NCBI RefSeq assembly: GCF_029023785.1
Contig: NZ_CP118955.1
Coordinates: forward strand, 432,501-496,500
Direction: 5' to 3'
Length of the DNA stretch: 64,000 nt
Origin: Enterococcus faecium
Lineage (GTDB): Bacteria; Bacillota; Bacilli; Lactobacillales; Enterococcaceae
The position numbers and the translations under genes are program-made. The notes beneath the pieces were generated by a model. The model saw only the letters and a program-made list of their open reading frames with translations, did no database searches and was not told the origin of the DNA. Below are positions 9,479-18,543 of this stretch, piece by piece (the stretch's first letter is position 1; every line of letters begins with the position of its first letter).

Positions 9479-10836
9479 GTAATACGCTGAAAGTAGCGAA
9501 ATTCGGCGGAACATCGATGTCTCATGAAGAGCAATTCAAAAAAGTCCGTACAATTGTTCTTTCAGATCCCAATCGCCAAGTGATCGTTGTTTCTGCTTTA
9601 GGCAAACGTACGTCAGATGATGACAAAGTAACAGACTTACTTTATTTGATTTATGCTTACCTTCAGCATCATGTTGATTGGACACCCCTTTGGAAAAGGA
9701 TTTGTGATCGTTTCATTCAAGTAAGAGATGTTCTTGCCCTGCAGTTACCTATTGAAGATGAACTAGCACGCATACAGAAACAACTGGAAGACGAAAAGAT
9801 AACTGAAGATTATTTAGTAAGTAGAGGTGAATATCTGACTGCTCAACTGATGGCTGAGTATCTTGGTTACCAGTTTATTGACGCAAAAGACCTGATTTTC
9901 TTTGACTATGATGGGAAAATCGATCAGGAAAAAACAGCACAGGAAATCACAAAAGCATTTAAAAGATATCCGAAAATGGTTGTTCCAGGGTTTTACGGGG
10001 CGAACCCTGCAGGAAAAGAAAAATTATTGGGCCGTGGGGGAAGCGACATTACCGGCGCGATACTGGCGAAGATGTTGCAAGCGGAAAGTTATGAGAATTG
10101 GACGGATGTTTCAGGAATCATGATGGCTGATCCGCGAATCATCGATCATCCTAAAATCATCGAGGAAATCTCTTTTAGAGAACTGAGAGAGATGGCTTAT
10201 ATGGGGGCTAACGTTCTTCATGAAGCAGCTGTTTTCCCAGTTCAAGAGGCTGATATCCCCATCCAAATAAAAAATACCAATGATCCTTTCGCTCAAGGGA
10301 CAAAAATATCGAATCACGAAATAGAAAAGGAAAATGGACTGACAGGAATAGCTGGACGCAAGGATTTTCTTTCCATCACTTTATTCAAACGTCATATGTC
10401 CGATGAAATCGGGTTTATCTGGAAAGCAATGAGCATTTTTGCTAAACATGAGATATCAATCGAACATATTCCTTCAGGGATCGACAATATCGGAGTGATC
10501 GTCTCAGCAGAAGCGATTGCCGATAAGTTATTTCTCATCACGAAAGAATTAAAAGAAACACTTGGCGTGGAAGAAATCGTCGTGATCGAAGACTTAGCTT
10601 TGATCTCTGTCGTTGGGGGTCCGCATAAAGAATTGATTGGATTATCTGGGAAAGTGTTATCGATATTGAACAAATTAGAAATTCGCACATCGATCTTATC
10701 ACAAGGAGCACAGGAGTTGAATCTGATCATCGGTGTACCGAATAATCAATATGAAACAGTAGTGAAGGGTATCTATGAAGGGATGGTGAATACGGATGCT
10801 GAAAGAATATCGAATGGCACTCCATCAAATTCCTGA
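9475..10836 (+). CDS. lysC: Aspartate kinase
   Basis: Aspartokinase phosphorylates aspartate, the entry point of the pathway. The 453-residue protein opens with KFGGTSMS (kinase motif), contains GRGGSDITGA and FRELREMAYMGA, and ends with two ACT domains (LFKRHMSDEIGF... and LALISVVGG...), the usual allosteric site for end-product amino acids. Its place in a lysine operon suggests lysine control, which is inference. It overlaps the next gene by 41 nt. Confidence 0.96.
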   Translation: MSNTLKVAKFGGTSMSHEEQFKKVRTIVLSDPNRQVIVVSALGKRTSDDDKVTDLLYLIYAYLQHHVDWTPLWKRICDRFIQVRDVLALQLPIEDELARIQKQLEDEKITEDYLVSRGEYLTAQLMAEYLGYQFIDAKDLIFFDYDGKIDQEKTAQEITKAFKRYPKMVVPGFYGANPAGKEKLLGRGGSDITGAILAKMLQAESYENWTDVSGIMMADPRIIDHPKIIEEISFRELREMAYMGANVLHEAAVFPVQEADIPIQIKNTNDPFAQGTKISNHEIEKENGLTGIAGRKDFLSITLFKRHMSDEIGFIWKAMSIFAKHEISIEHIPSGIDNIGVIVSAEAIADKLFLITKELKETLGVEEIVVIEDLALISVVGGPHKELIGLSGKVLSILNKLEIRTSILSQGAQELNLIIGVPNNQYETVVKGIYEGMVNTDAERISNGTPSNS

Positions 10837-11947
10837 AATCGGGTTTCATGAATTCAAGACAAAAAAATATTTATATGAACAAGTAAAAAACAGCGGGGCC
10901 GTTATCCATGAAATCGGCGAAACAGGACTACTCCTTTATTTTGATAATCAGCAAGAAGAAACGATTGCTTTTCGAACAGATATCGATGCACTGCCAGTCA
11001 AAGAAGAAACGAATCTCTCTTTTGCTTCTAAGCATGAAGGTTATATGCATGCATGTGGTCATGACGGACATATGGCGATGCTTTTAGGGTTGACTGACTT
11101 TATAACTAAACACATTGAGGATCTTATTTATAATGTAGTACTGATCTATCAGCCATCAGAAGAAATTTCCGGTGGCGCACAAAGCGTTATTCAGTCAGGA
11201 TTGTTGGATAAATATGAAGTACAAGCAATATTTGGCTTTCATCTATGGCCTGGACTAGCTAAGGGAGAAGTTTTCTCTCGACCAGGACCTTTGATGGCAC
11301 AAAGCAGTGAAACAGACATTATCATTAAAGGCCAGTCTGCACATATTGCTTCTAGTGAAAAAGGAATCGATAGTCTGGAGGCAGCTGTACGATTTTTGAA
11401 GAATGTTTATGATTTTGACCGGCAATTACCGGCAGAGTGGAATCATCTAATGAAATTTGGCCAAATCCAAGGTGGAACGATCCGAAATGTTTTAGCTGGA
11501 GAAGTTATTGTATCCGGAAGTATCCGTTCTTACAGTTCAGATATGCAAAATTATTTGAAGAGGGGATTAGACCATTTAGCAGAACAGTTTCACTCTACAG
11601 CTACTATTTCTTTTCGCTATAATGACGGCTATCCAGCTGTAATCAACCATAGAGGCTTATATGCAGCACTGTTAGATTCAAACAAACTACATGAATTAGA
11701 TGCTCCAGTTCTTCAAGCCGAAGATTTTGGCATATATACGCAACAATATCCATGTGTATTTTTCTTTTTAGGTGTCGGTGATACCCCTGCTTTACATGAT
11801 CCGACGTTCGATTTTGATATGGATGTTTTAGAAAATGGTGTAGAATGGTACAAAACGATTCTTTTTACAGAAAATCTTCTTGTAAAAATCGATAGCAGTT
11901 CAAAAGAGGAGCGAGTAAATAATGATGAATTTATCCAATCGATTTAG
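10796..11947 (+). CDS. dapL: N-acetyldiaminopimelate deacetylase (M20 peptidase family)
   Basis: Removes acetate from N-acetyl-LL-diaminopimelate. M20D amidohydrolase with RTDIDALPVKEET, HACGHDGHMAML (metal ligands) and YQPSEEISGGA (metal and catalytic Glu), similar to Bacillus YkuR. 383 residues. The start ATG lies 41 nt inside lysC with no good ribosome site, so it probably depends on coupled translation. In other organisms the name dapL is also used for LL-DAP aminotransferase; here it means the deacetylase. A general aminoacylase is the alternative, but the operon makes the role likely. Confidence 0.92.
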   Translation: MLKEYRMALHQIPEIGFHEFKTKKYLYEQVKNSGAVIHEIGETGLLLYFDNQQEETIAFRTDIDALPVKEETNLSFASKHEGYMHACGHDGHMAMLLGLTDFITKHIEDLIYNVVLIYQPSEEISGGAQSVIQSGLLDKYEVQAIFGFHLWPGLAKGEVFSRPGPLMAQSSETDIIIKGQSAHIASSEKGIDSLEAAVRFLKNVYDFDRQLPAEWNHLMKFGQIQGGTIRNVLAGEVIVSGSIRSYSSDMQNYLKRGLDHLAEQFHSTATISFRYNDGYPAVINHRGLYAALLDSNKLHELDAPVLQAEDFGIYTQQYPCVFFFLGVGDTPALHDPTFDFDMDVLENGVEWYKTILFTENLLVKIDSSSKEERVNNDEFIQSI

Positions 11948-13091
11948 TCCTAGGCTTTCTAGAATAGAAGTATCAAAAATACGACAATTCGATCAGCAAA
12001 TATCGTCGATACCAGATGTGATCAAACTCACCCTGGGAGAACCGGATTTTCCAACTCCTGAACATGTCAAGCAAGCAGGAATAGCAGCGATTGAAGAAGA
12101 CTTTTCTCACTATACCGGAATGAGAGGATTAGAGGAACTGCGGGAAGCGGCTTGTATATTTCAGCAACAGCGTTATGGATTAACTTATGATCCGCAAACG
12201 GAAGTTTTGACGACAGTTGGTGCAACGGAAGCGATTGCCTCTGCGTTGTTATCTGTTTTGGAAGAAGGAGACAAGGTTCTTATTCCAGCGCCTGCTTATT
12301 CAGGATATCAGCCATTAGTGGAACTAGCTGGTGCTGAATTGATCCCGATAGATACTTCTGACACAGGGTTTGTCTGTCAGCCGGAACAATTTGAACGAGC
12401 ATTTGAACAATATGGATCAGCTGTCAAAGCAGTCATTTTAAACTATCCTAACAATCCTACTGGGACGACATTGTCTGCAAAACAATTGAAAGCAATCGCT
12501 GAGGTTTTAAAAAAATATCCGGTATTTGTTATAAGTGATGAAGTATATGCTGAATTGACTTATAGTGGAACGCATATGTCCATAGCTACTTATCTTCCAG
12601 AACAAACAATCGTGATAAGCGGGTTATCCAAGTCACATGCGATGACTGGTTGGCGAGTGGGCTTTATTTTTGCTCAAAAAGCCCTTATTGACGAACTAAT
12701 TAAAGTCCATCAATATCTGGTGACTGCCGCTACAACGATGTCGCAAAAAGCTGCGGCTGAAGCGCTAATAAATGGGGTGAAAGATAGCGAGAATATGAAA
12801 GAGCAATATCAAACACGAAGAGACTATCTGGTCCAGCAATTGGCGCCTTTAGGATTTGAAGTGACCCAGCCAAACGGTGCATTTTACTTGTTTTGCAAAC
12901 TCCCAGCTGCCATTCAAACTGACTCTTGGCAGTTTTGTGTAGAATTAGCGGAACAGGCAAAAGTTGCGTGTATCCCAGGAATTGCATTTGGCCCAGAAGG
13001 AGAAGGTTATATCCGGATTTCTTATGCTAGCAGCATGGAAAAATTACATGAGGCCTGCAAACGGATCAAAGACTTTTTAACAGAACAGTGA
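11922..13091 (+). CDS. patA: N-acetyl-LL-diaminopimelate aminotransferase (PatA-like class I/II)
   Basis: Completes the acetylase branch by transaminating N-acetyl-2-amino-6-oxopimelate. A 389-residue fold-type I aminotransferase: LGEPDFPTPEHV, YPNNPTGT, ISDEVYAEL (PLP Asp/Tyr), SGLSKSHAMTGWRVG with the PLP lysine, and a final YIRISYA arginine. The start ATG 11922 follows AGAGGAG and overlaps the deacetylase gene by 26 nt. Last gene of the nine-gene operon, ended by a terminator at 13108-13160. Confidence 0.93.
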   Translation: MMNLSNRFSPRLSRIEVSKIRQFDQQISSIPDVIKLTLGEPDFPTPEHVKQAGIAAIEEDFSHYTGMRGLEELREAACIFQQQRYGLTYDPQTEVLTTVGATEAIASALLSVLEEGDKVLIPAPAYSGYQPLVELAGAELIPIDTSDTGFVCQPEQFERAFEQYGSAVKAVILNYPNNPTGTTLSAKQLKAIAEVLKKYPVFVISDEVYAELTYSGTHMSIATYLPEQTIVISGLSKSHAMTGWRVGFIFAQKALIDELIKVHQYLVTAATTMSQKAAAEALINGVKDSENMKEQYQTRRDYLVQQLAPLGFEVTQPNGAFYLFCKLPAAIQTDSWQFCVELAEQAKVACIPGIAFGPEGEGYIRISYASSMEKLHEACKRIKDFLTEQ

Positions 13092-13107
13092 TTCATAGAT
13101 TTTATCA

Positions 13108-13160
13108 AAAAAACAATCGTTAATTTTGCGGTATATTCTGCAAGGAGACGATTGTTTTTT
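13108..13160 (+). terminator. Terminator of the lysine operon
   Basis: AAAAAACAATCGT (13108-13120) pairs with ACGATTGTTTTTT (13148-13160) around a 27-nt loop containing a small inner stem. Symmetric A/T tracts make it potentially bidirectional. Confidence 0.8.
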
Positions 13161-13265
13161 AAATTTAGTTCAAATGAACGCGTTTCTTTTGATTCATAAC
13201 TAATGTAATGTTAAGTTTAAATTGTTTAGAATGATTTTAAAAGAATATTCAAGGAGGTTTCATCA

Positions 13266-14645
13266 ATGGAAAAAATCAAAGTTGTCATTGTAGGTGCATC
13301 TCATGGAGGGCATCAATCGATCTTGGAACTATTGACACGATACGGTGAAAATGTAGATATCACGCTATTTGAAGCAGGAGACTATATTTCCTTCATGTCA
13401 TGTGGTATGGAGCTGTATTTAGAAGACAAGGTAACAGATGTAAATGATGTACGTAATTTCAGACCAGAAAACTTTCCGCAATCCAATGTTCATATTTTAA
13501 ATAATCACGAAGTAAAAACGATCGATGCCGATAAAAAAACAGTAACGGTTACTAGCGCATCAGATAACGAAACAAAAGAATATCCTTATGACAAATTGAT
13601 TTTGAGTTCTGGTGTCAAACCAAACAATCTGCCAGTACCAGGAGCAGATCTAGAAAATGTCTACTTGATGCGTGGATACAATTGGGCAACCAAAATCAAA
13701 GAAAAATTAAATGATCCGGCTATTAAAAAAATCGCTGTCGTAGGTGCGGGTTACATTGGGATCGAAGCAGCAGAAGCAAGCCGAAAAGCTGGGAAAGAAG
13801 TCGTATTGCTTGATGTGATCGATAGACCTTTAGGCACTTATTTAGATGCTGAGATGACAGATATTTTAGAACAACACCTAAATGAAAACGGTATTGAAGT
13901 TTTGACAAATGCAAAAATCGAAGCTTTTACTGGTAACGGAAAAGTTGAGGCAATCAAAACAAGTGAAAAAGAAATCCCAGCAGATCTAGTCATTCAAGCT
14001 GCCGGTGTGAAGGCAAATACAGAATGGTTAAAAGGGATCGTCGACTTAGATGAACGTGGCTGGATCCAAACAAATGAATACTTGCAAACGAATCTTCCAG
14101 ATGTGTATGCAGTAGGAGATGCTACACTTGCTTATTCTATCCCAGCACGCAAAAAAATGCCGATCGCTTTAGCGACTGTTGCACGTAGAGAAGCACGTTA
14201 TGTAGTAAAACATCTTTTTGAAGAAGTACCAAACAAACCGTTCGGCGGAGTCGTAGGTTCCTCTGCATTAAGTGTCTTTGACTATCATTTTGCAGCAAGC
14301 GGATTGAATAGCTTTACAGCAGCAAAAGCAGGAGTAGATGTACGAGTGTCTTATTATGAAGATACGTTACGACCAAAATATGTACCAGAAGAACAAGGAA
14401 ATCCAAAAGTGTCCATCCAATTATTCTCGGATCCAATGACCCATCAATTGCTAGGAGGAGCAGTATTATCTACCTATGATGTTACAGGTCAAGGAAATGT
14501 ATTGGCACTAGCGATCCAAAACAAACTGACTTTAGAAGAACTAGCAGAAGCTGACTTCTTCTTCCAGCCAGGCTTTGACCGACAATGGAGCATGTTGAAT
14601 CTAGCCGCTCAACAAGCGTTAGGAGAAGAACCATTTGTAGAATAA
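13266..14645 (+). CDS. npr: NADH peroxidase-type flavoprotein (Npr/Nox family)
   Basis: FAD- and NADH-dependent reductase of the peroxidase/oxidase/CoA-disulfide reductase family. Seen: GASHGGHQS, where the His is typical of NADH peroxidase; SFMSCGMELYLE with the redox-active Cys; VVGAGYIGIEAAEA (NAD site); YAVGDATLAY (FAD site); and the ADFFFQPGFDRQW dimer motif. 459 residues, usual length. The SHGG and SCGMxLYLE segments look more like enterococcal NADH peroxidase (H2O2 to water) than like H2O-forming Nox, but this needs assay. AAGGAGG precedes ATG. A repeat module begins 20 nt after the stop. Confidence 0.85.
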   Translation: MEKIKVVIVGASHGGHQSILELLTRYGENVDITLFEAGDYISFMSCGMELYLEDKVTDVNDVRNFRPENFPQSNVHILNNHEVKTIDADKKTVTVTSASDNETKEYPYDKLILSSGVKPNNLPVPGADLENVYLMRGYNWATKIKEKLNDPAIKKIAVVGAGYIGIEAAEASRKAGKEVVLLDVIDRPLGTYLDAEMTDILEQHLNENGIEVLTNAKIEAFTGNGKVEAIKTSEKEIPADLVIQAAGVKANTEWLKGIVDLDERGWIQTNEYLQTNLPDVYAVGDATLAYSIPARKKMPIALATVARREARYVVKHLFEEVPNKPFGGVVGSSALSVFDYHFAASGLNSFTAAKAGVDVRVSYYEDTLRPKYVPEEQGNPKVSIQLFSDPMTHQLLGGAVLSTYDVTGQGNVLALAIQNKLTLEELAEADFFFQPGFDRQWSMLNLAAQQALGEEPFVE

Positions 14646-14665
14646 GAAAACGAAATATTTGAAAA

Positions 14666-14784
14666 GAGGTTGTGAAAAAGCTGCCTTGCATCAAGTAATA
14701 AGAACAGCCAAGTAAAAACAGCTTCTTATGTTTTTAACTTGGCTGGACTTATTACCGCAGATGCAAGCTTTTGAACACCGTTTA
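14666..14784 (+). repeat. 119-bp palindromic repeat module, core type A
   Basis: Starts GAGGTTGTGA 20 nt after the stop of the NADH peroxidase gene and ends GAACACCGTTTA. The interior is a long hairpin with arms containing GCCTTGCATC, AGTAATAAG and CAGCCAAGT and their complements. The same core, slightly diverged, recurs at 43934-44052; the end boxes recur in all copies in this window. Confidence 0.85.
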
Positions 14785-14814
14785 TTTTCAAAAAAGGGAC
14801 TGTGACACGATTTG

Positions 14815-15800
14815 TGTACCGACCCCCAAAAGTTAGACCAAAAAATCTAACTTTTGGAGGTCGGTATTTTTTATGGTTAAATATACTTTTGAACTTAAAT
14901 TAAAGATCGTTCATGATTATTTGGATGGCAAAGGCGATTGGACCGTAAAAATCCAGATCAAGAGATTGAAGCGGAAATGCTTAAAATTCGGGAGAAGCAC
15001 AAGGATTATGGCTGTTTACGGATGACCAATGAACTAAGAAACCGCGGTTTCTCTATCAATAAAAAGAAAGTTCAGCGCTTGATCAAGAAGCTAGGAATAA
15101 AAGTAACGGCATACACGCGTAAATCACGTCGCTACAATTCTTATCGAGGAAAAGTTGGAGCAGTAGCCAAAAATCGGATCCATCGTCGTTTCTACACCAG
15201 TATCTGCCATCAGAAAATCACGACGGATACAACTGAATTTAAATACCATGAAGTGGATGCCAAAGGCATTATCCGTCAAAAGAAATTGTATCTAGATCCT
15301 TTTATGGATATGTTCAATAGTGAGATTTTATCCTATCGTATCTCTGAAAAGCCCAATGCATTAGCGGTAATGGAAGGTTTGGAGGAAGCTATCCAGACCA
15401 CTAACGATTGTCCCTATCGTCGTACGTTTCACTCAGATCAAGGTTGGGCGTATCAAATGAAAGCTTATAGAAACAAATTGAAGGAGTACAAAATCTTTCA
15501 AAGCATGTCTCGGAAAGGGAACTGCTTAGATAATTCACTTATGGAGAATTTTTTTGGCTTATTAAAACAAGAGATTTTTCACGGGAAAGTTTATAACTGT
15601 TTCGAGGAATTAAAATCAGCCATCGATAGCTATATCTATTACTACAATAATGAACGGATAAAACAGAAATTAAACTGGCAAAGTCTCGTCCAATTTCGTA
15701 AAACAACCGTAACGGTTGTGTAAAAATATCATTTTAGAGCATAAAAAAAAGGAGTGGATTTCTCCACTCCAAAAAAGTCTAACTTTTGGGGGTCACTACA
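14815..15800 (+). mobile_element. IS3-family (IS150-like) element with internal deletion
   Basis: Terminal inverted repeats TGTACCGACCCCCAAAAG... and (reverse complement of the right end) TGTAGTGACCCCCAAAAG... bound 986 bp, against the ~1.4-1.5 kb of complete relatives. Inside the left end is a second hairpin (14817-14867), and near the right end an inward-blocking terminator (15751-15770, T-run on the minus strand). The transposase is fused and shortened. No clear 3-4 bp target duplication is visible. Probably immobile by itself, though both ends are intact. Confidence 0.85.
14873..15723 (+). pseudogene. IS3-family transposase OrfAB, internally deleted and out of frame
   Basis: The first 23 codons (MVKYTFELKLKIVHDYLDG) are the start of OrfA with its helix-turn-helix beginning. 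The frame then joins the middle of OrfB and runs to TGA at 15023-15025. In another frame, from about 14938, the OrfB remainder is open for 261 residues: DRKNPDQEIEAEMLKIREKH, YGCLRMTNELRNRG, then the rve catalytic domain with TTDTTEF, FHSDQGWAY and NSLMENFFGLLK (the D-D-E triad). The DNA-binding end is lost, so it should not be active. Confidence 0.85.
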
Positions 15801-15911
15801 GTGTCACAGTCCTTTTTTTAGTAAAAGGATACATTTCTTCCTTGTATATTCCATGCGTGTTCGTGAGAAAGCATATATAATTTAATTAACAGATAGTTAG
15901 GGGGAGAAAAA

Positions 15912-16581
15912 ATGATTTTTTCAATTACAATGAAACTGGTGTTCGGGTTGATCGGTTTATTATTAGTGGTACGTTTGCTTGGGAAGAAATCCATGTCAGA
16001 AATCACACCGTTTGATTTAGTCTATACGCTTGTTTTAGGTGGGATCTTAGAAGAATCAACCTATGATGACAATGTCCATGTAGGGCATGTCCTACATGGA
16101 CATTGCGCTTTGGGCAGTAATGATTTATGGTATCGAACGTATCGTCCAAAAAAATGAAAAGGTCAATCGTTGGGTCAAAGGCGAGCCATCTGTTCTAATC
16201 AAAGACGGCGTCATCAACATGACAGAGTTGACAAATAACCATATCGAGATGGAGCAGTTGCGAGCAATCTTAAGACAGCAAGAATGCTTTTCTCTTGAAA
16301 ATGCCAAACATGTTATCCTAGAGAATGCCGGTCAAATGAGTGTATTGAAAAAATCAGATGAAGACAAAGCTTTATCGATCCTGCTTGTAGATGAAGGGCA
16401 AATTCAGCATAAAGTGCTTCAGTCCAATCAATTGACTGAAGCATGGCTTATGGAGAACTTGAAGAAAGAAGGCTATGCAGATGTAAAACAGCTGATTTAT
16501 GTTGAATGGTCAGAAGAAAAAGGGCTCTACATACTAAATAAAGAAGACGTCATGCATGAATCTTACCGAATAGATGGATAG
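15912..16581 (+). pseudogene. DUF421 (YetF-like) membrane protein gene, frameshifted
   Basis: The first frame (from ATG 15912, GGGGG ribosome site) gives two membrane helices and the family motif LLGKKSMSEITPFDLVYTLVLGGILEEST. It leaves the family sequence near 16085. A second frame (from about 16087) continues with ALWAVMIYGIERI, the cytoplasmic DUF421 domain (KGEPSVLIKDGVIN) and the C-terminus. Joining them gives one normal-length protein if one base is missing near 16085-16095. The break lies in a 36-bp palindrome with 15-bp arms (16070-16105). A point frameshift, a sequencing error or a phase-variable state are all possible. Confidence 0.8.
16070..16105. repeat. Perfect 15-bp-arm palindrome at the frameshift site
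   Basis: CAATGTCCATGTAGG (16070-16084), GCATGT, then CCTACATGGACATTG (16091-16105). It lies within the DUF421 gene at the point where the reading frame changes. Confidence 0.9.
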
Positions 16582-16588
16582 ATAGACA

Positions 16589-16780
16589 GAGGTTGTGAAA
16601 TCAGCGCCTTGGCTTGTTACTCAAAACTAAGCGACTTTTTCACAACCTCTGATATCTAATATACGTTGTTCCAGAAGTTGCTTCTTCGAAAAATAAGCCA
16701 AAATTCCACAAAAATTTAAGAAGCAATTTTCGAAAAATCCTTTCTTATTTTTTGAAGTTGATCACTTCTGTCACAACCTC
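16589..16780. repeat. Two facing repeat modules between DUF421 and yolD-like genes
   Basis: A plus-oriented GAGGTTGTGA starts at 16589, 7 nt after the DUF421 stop, and is cut short; a minus-oriented TTTTTCACAACCTC follows about 60 bp later. From 16780 down to about 16664 lies a complete minus-oriented module (core type C, same core as 43689-43808), whose GAGGTTGTGA begins immediately after the stop codon of the minus-strand yolD-like gene. The whole intergenic space is made of these elements. Confidence 0.8.
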
Positions 16781-17167
16781 TCATGTCACAAACCATTTTT
16801 TTGTTTCCTTTAACTCAATATACCGTACGTCTTCCCACAATATCGGCTGATGGTCAATCATAAAGTAATCTTCATAGGCTTCACCAATGAAGTGCCCTTC
16901 GACCTCATCCAAGAGTCTTCCAAATTCATCTTTTAAATTGAGCTGAATGATTACTGCTTTACGAGATAAAAAGGCTTCTGTCAGTATACTATCGATTTCT
17001 TGCAATGTCATTTGTTGTTTAGGAAGAGGCTGTTTGCGTGCTTCTTCTTCATTTTTTTTGATACCGTTGACTAGTTCTTCCATCGCAAAAGCAGTCCCCC
17101 ATTTTAATCCAAATGGCCGATCTCGATACTCGTTATAGTCAATGAATTTTTTTGCTGTCCGTCTCAT
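16781..17167 (-). CDS. YolD-like protein
   Basis: A 128-residue protein of the YolD-like family: RPFGLKWGTAFAMEELVNGIKKNE in the N-terminal part, then LTEAFLSRKAVIIQLNLKDEFG and a conserved EGHFIGEAYEDYFMIDHQPILWEDVRYIEL. YolD-like genes commonly pair with Y-family polymerase genes, as here; they may help recruit or regulate the polymerase, but the role is not established. ATG 17167 follows GAAGGTGG and lies 29 nt inside the polymerase gene, so translation is coupled and both respond to the same SOS promoter. Confidence 0.85.
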   Translation of the reverse strand: MRRTAKKFIDYNEYRDRPFGLKWGTAFAMEELVNGIKKNEEEARKQPLPKQQMTLQEIDSILTEAFLSRKAVIIQLNLKDEFGRLLDEVEGHFIGEAYEDYFMIDHQPILWEDVRYIELKETKKWFVT

Positions 17168-18521
17168 CTTTTCCACCTTCTAATCCACTCATACCACCTG
17201 CATGCCCGCCAACGAGAGAACTACGTGCGATGGCGCGTCCTCCTTGCAAGAGACTATGCGCATGGATGATTGATTGAAAGCCGTATTTTTTTCTAATCGT
17301 ATCGACAACAAAATCAACTTTCGCTTCATTTATCTGCTTTTCAGGATCTTCAAAAAGGTTAAGCTGTAAACCTGTCGCGTATACGAGGTCGGAACAGTTC
17401 ACGCCTACACGCCGAATATCCTGGTAGTGGTAATGCTGGTGGAAAATGGTCAATAAAGCATCTGCTAGATCTCTGCTAGCATTTGTCGCTTCGATTTTCA
17501 TTTGCTGGTGAAACCCGGTCTTGCCATTTGGATCAAGATAGCCTAAAGAGTATCCTACCCATAAGCTGACTACTTGTGTTTTTGCTGCAGATCGTCTCAA
17601 GCGAGTGCCGACTTGGTCGGCCATTTCTTTGATAACGATCTCGATTTCTTCTCGTCTTGTATAATCTCTATCTAGGATTTGACTATTTCCGATACTTTTT
17701 GATTTTGGTGTATATTCTTGTCCCAAAAAACTTCGATCGATGCCCCAAGCATGGGCATAAAGCTGAGTACCGATGACCCCTAGCTTGCTTTTCAAGTGAT
17801 AATAATCCGCGTGAGCTAAATCATAAACAGAATGTATACCCATTTGTTTCAGACGTTTTGCTGTTCGTTTGCCGATTCCCCAAAAGTCAGTGATATCTGA
17901 GATTTTCCATAACTTTTCTGGTACATCTTCATAACGCCATTCAGCAAACATTTGCTTTCCGTCTTTTGAGCCATTGTCTAAGGCTAGTTTAGCAAGTAGC
18001 GGGTTATCGCCAATTCCTATAGTCGTGTAGATTCCGGTCTGCTCAAACACATCTTTATGGATCAGTTTAGCCATGTCGTACGCATTTGTTTTACCAAAGA
18101 GTGCCATGCTATTTGTTACATCAAGGAAGCTTTCATCGACGGAATAGACATGATGGTTCGCTTCGTCTGCATATTTTTTATAGATAGAATTGATTTCTCT
18201 GTTCTTTTCCATATAATAGGCCATCCTTGGGGCAACAATATATAAATCACTTGGATAGGGGAAGGGAAGATCTCTGGCACGGCTGATATTGGTGATGCCG
18301 TAAGCTTTTTTTGCTGCAGGACTGGAAGCCAAGATTAATCCGCTACCCCGTGTTTCTGTCGAATCGGACGGATAGGACATGACTACTAATTTAGTTGTAA
18401 GGGGATCAAGATCCTTTTCAACGCACTCTACGGAGGCGTAAAAAGATTTGCAGTCAATACATAAAATATCTCTTGAAGGTTCTTTTTCATAAACAAATAC
18501 CGGATTTTGATTCGCCCACAT
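17139..18521 (-). CDS. Y-family DNA polymerase (UvrX/UmuC-like)
   Basis: A translesion polymerase of 460 residues. Seen: CIDCKSFYASVECVEKDLDP (first metal site), MSYPSDSTETRGSGLILASSPAAKKAYG, VYSVDESFLDVT (catalytic Asp-Glu), the FWGIGKRTAKRLKQMGI helix-hairpin-helix and the little-finger domain. The opening and the YolD partner match UvrX/UmuC-type polymerases of Gram-positive bacteria and plasmids rather than DinB/PolIV. ATG 18521 is preferred over an upstream start at 18611 because AGAGGTG is 6 nt upstream. A LexA box overlaps the promoter. Confidence 0.92.
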   Translation of the reverse strand: MWANQNPVFVYEKEPSRDILCIDCKSFYASVECVEKDLDPLTTKLVVMSYPSDSTETRGSGLILASSPAAKKAYGITNISRARDLPFPYPSDLYIVAPRMAYYMEKNREINSIYKKYADEANHHVYSVDESFLDVTNSMALFGKTNAYDMAKLIHKDVFEQTGIYTTIGIGDNPLLAKLALDNGSKDGKQMFAEWRYEDVPEKLWKISDITDFWGIGKRTAKRLKQMGIHSVYDLAHADYYHLKSKLGVIGTQLYAHAWGIDRSFLGQEYTPKSKSIGNSQILDRDYTRREEIEIVIKEMADQVGTRLRRSAAKTQVVSLWVGYSLGYLDPNGKTGFHQQMKIEATNASRDLADALLTIFHQHYHYQDIRRVGVNCSDLVYATGLQLNLFEDPEKQINEAKVDFVVDTIRKKYGFQSIIHAHSLLQGGRAIARSSLVGGHAGGMSGLEGGKDETDSKKIH

Positions 18522-18543
18522 AACAATCACCTCTTCAACACAA

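Larger units (their letters stand above)
14791..15819 (+). terminator. Intrinsic terminator split by an IS element
   Basis: The left arm GGGACTGTGACAC (14795-14807), preceded by A residues, and the right arm GTGTCACAGTCC (15801-15812), followed by seven T, would form a 12-13-bp hairpin with a short loop if the element at 14815-15800 were removed. The IS therefore sits in the terminator loop, probably the former terminator of the upstream gene. Confidence 0.7.

Noticed and set aside
15912..16581. Programmed -1/+1 frameshifting in the DUF421 gene
   Set aside because: No slippery heptamer is evident at the junction and DUF421 proteins are normally encoded in one frame. The palindrome suggests mutation instead, though it is kept as an open finding.
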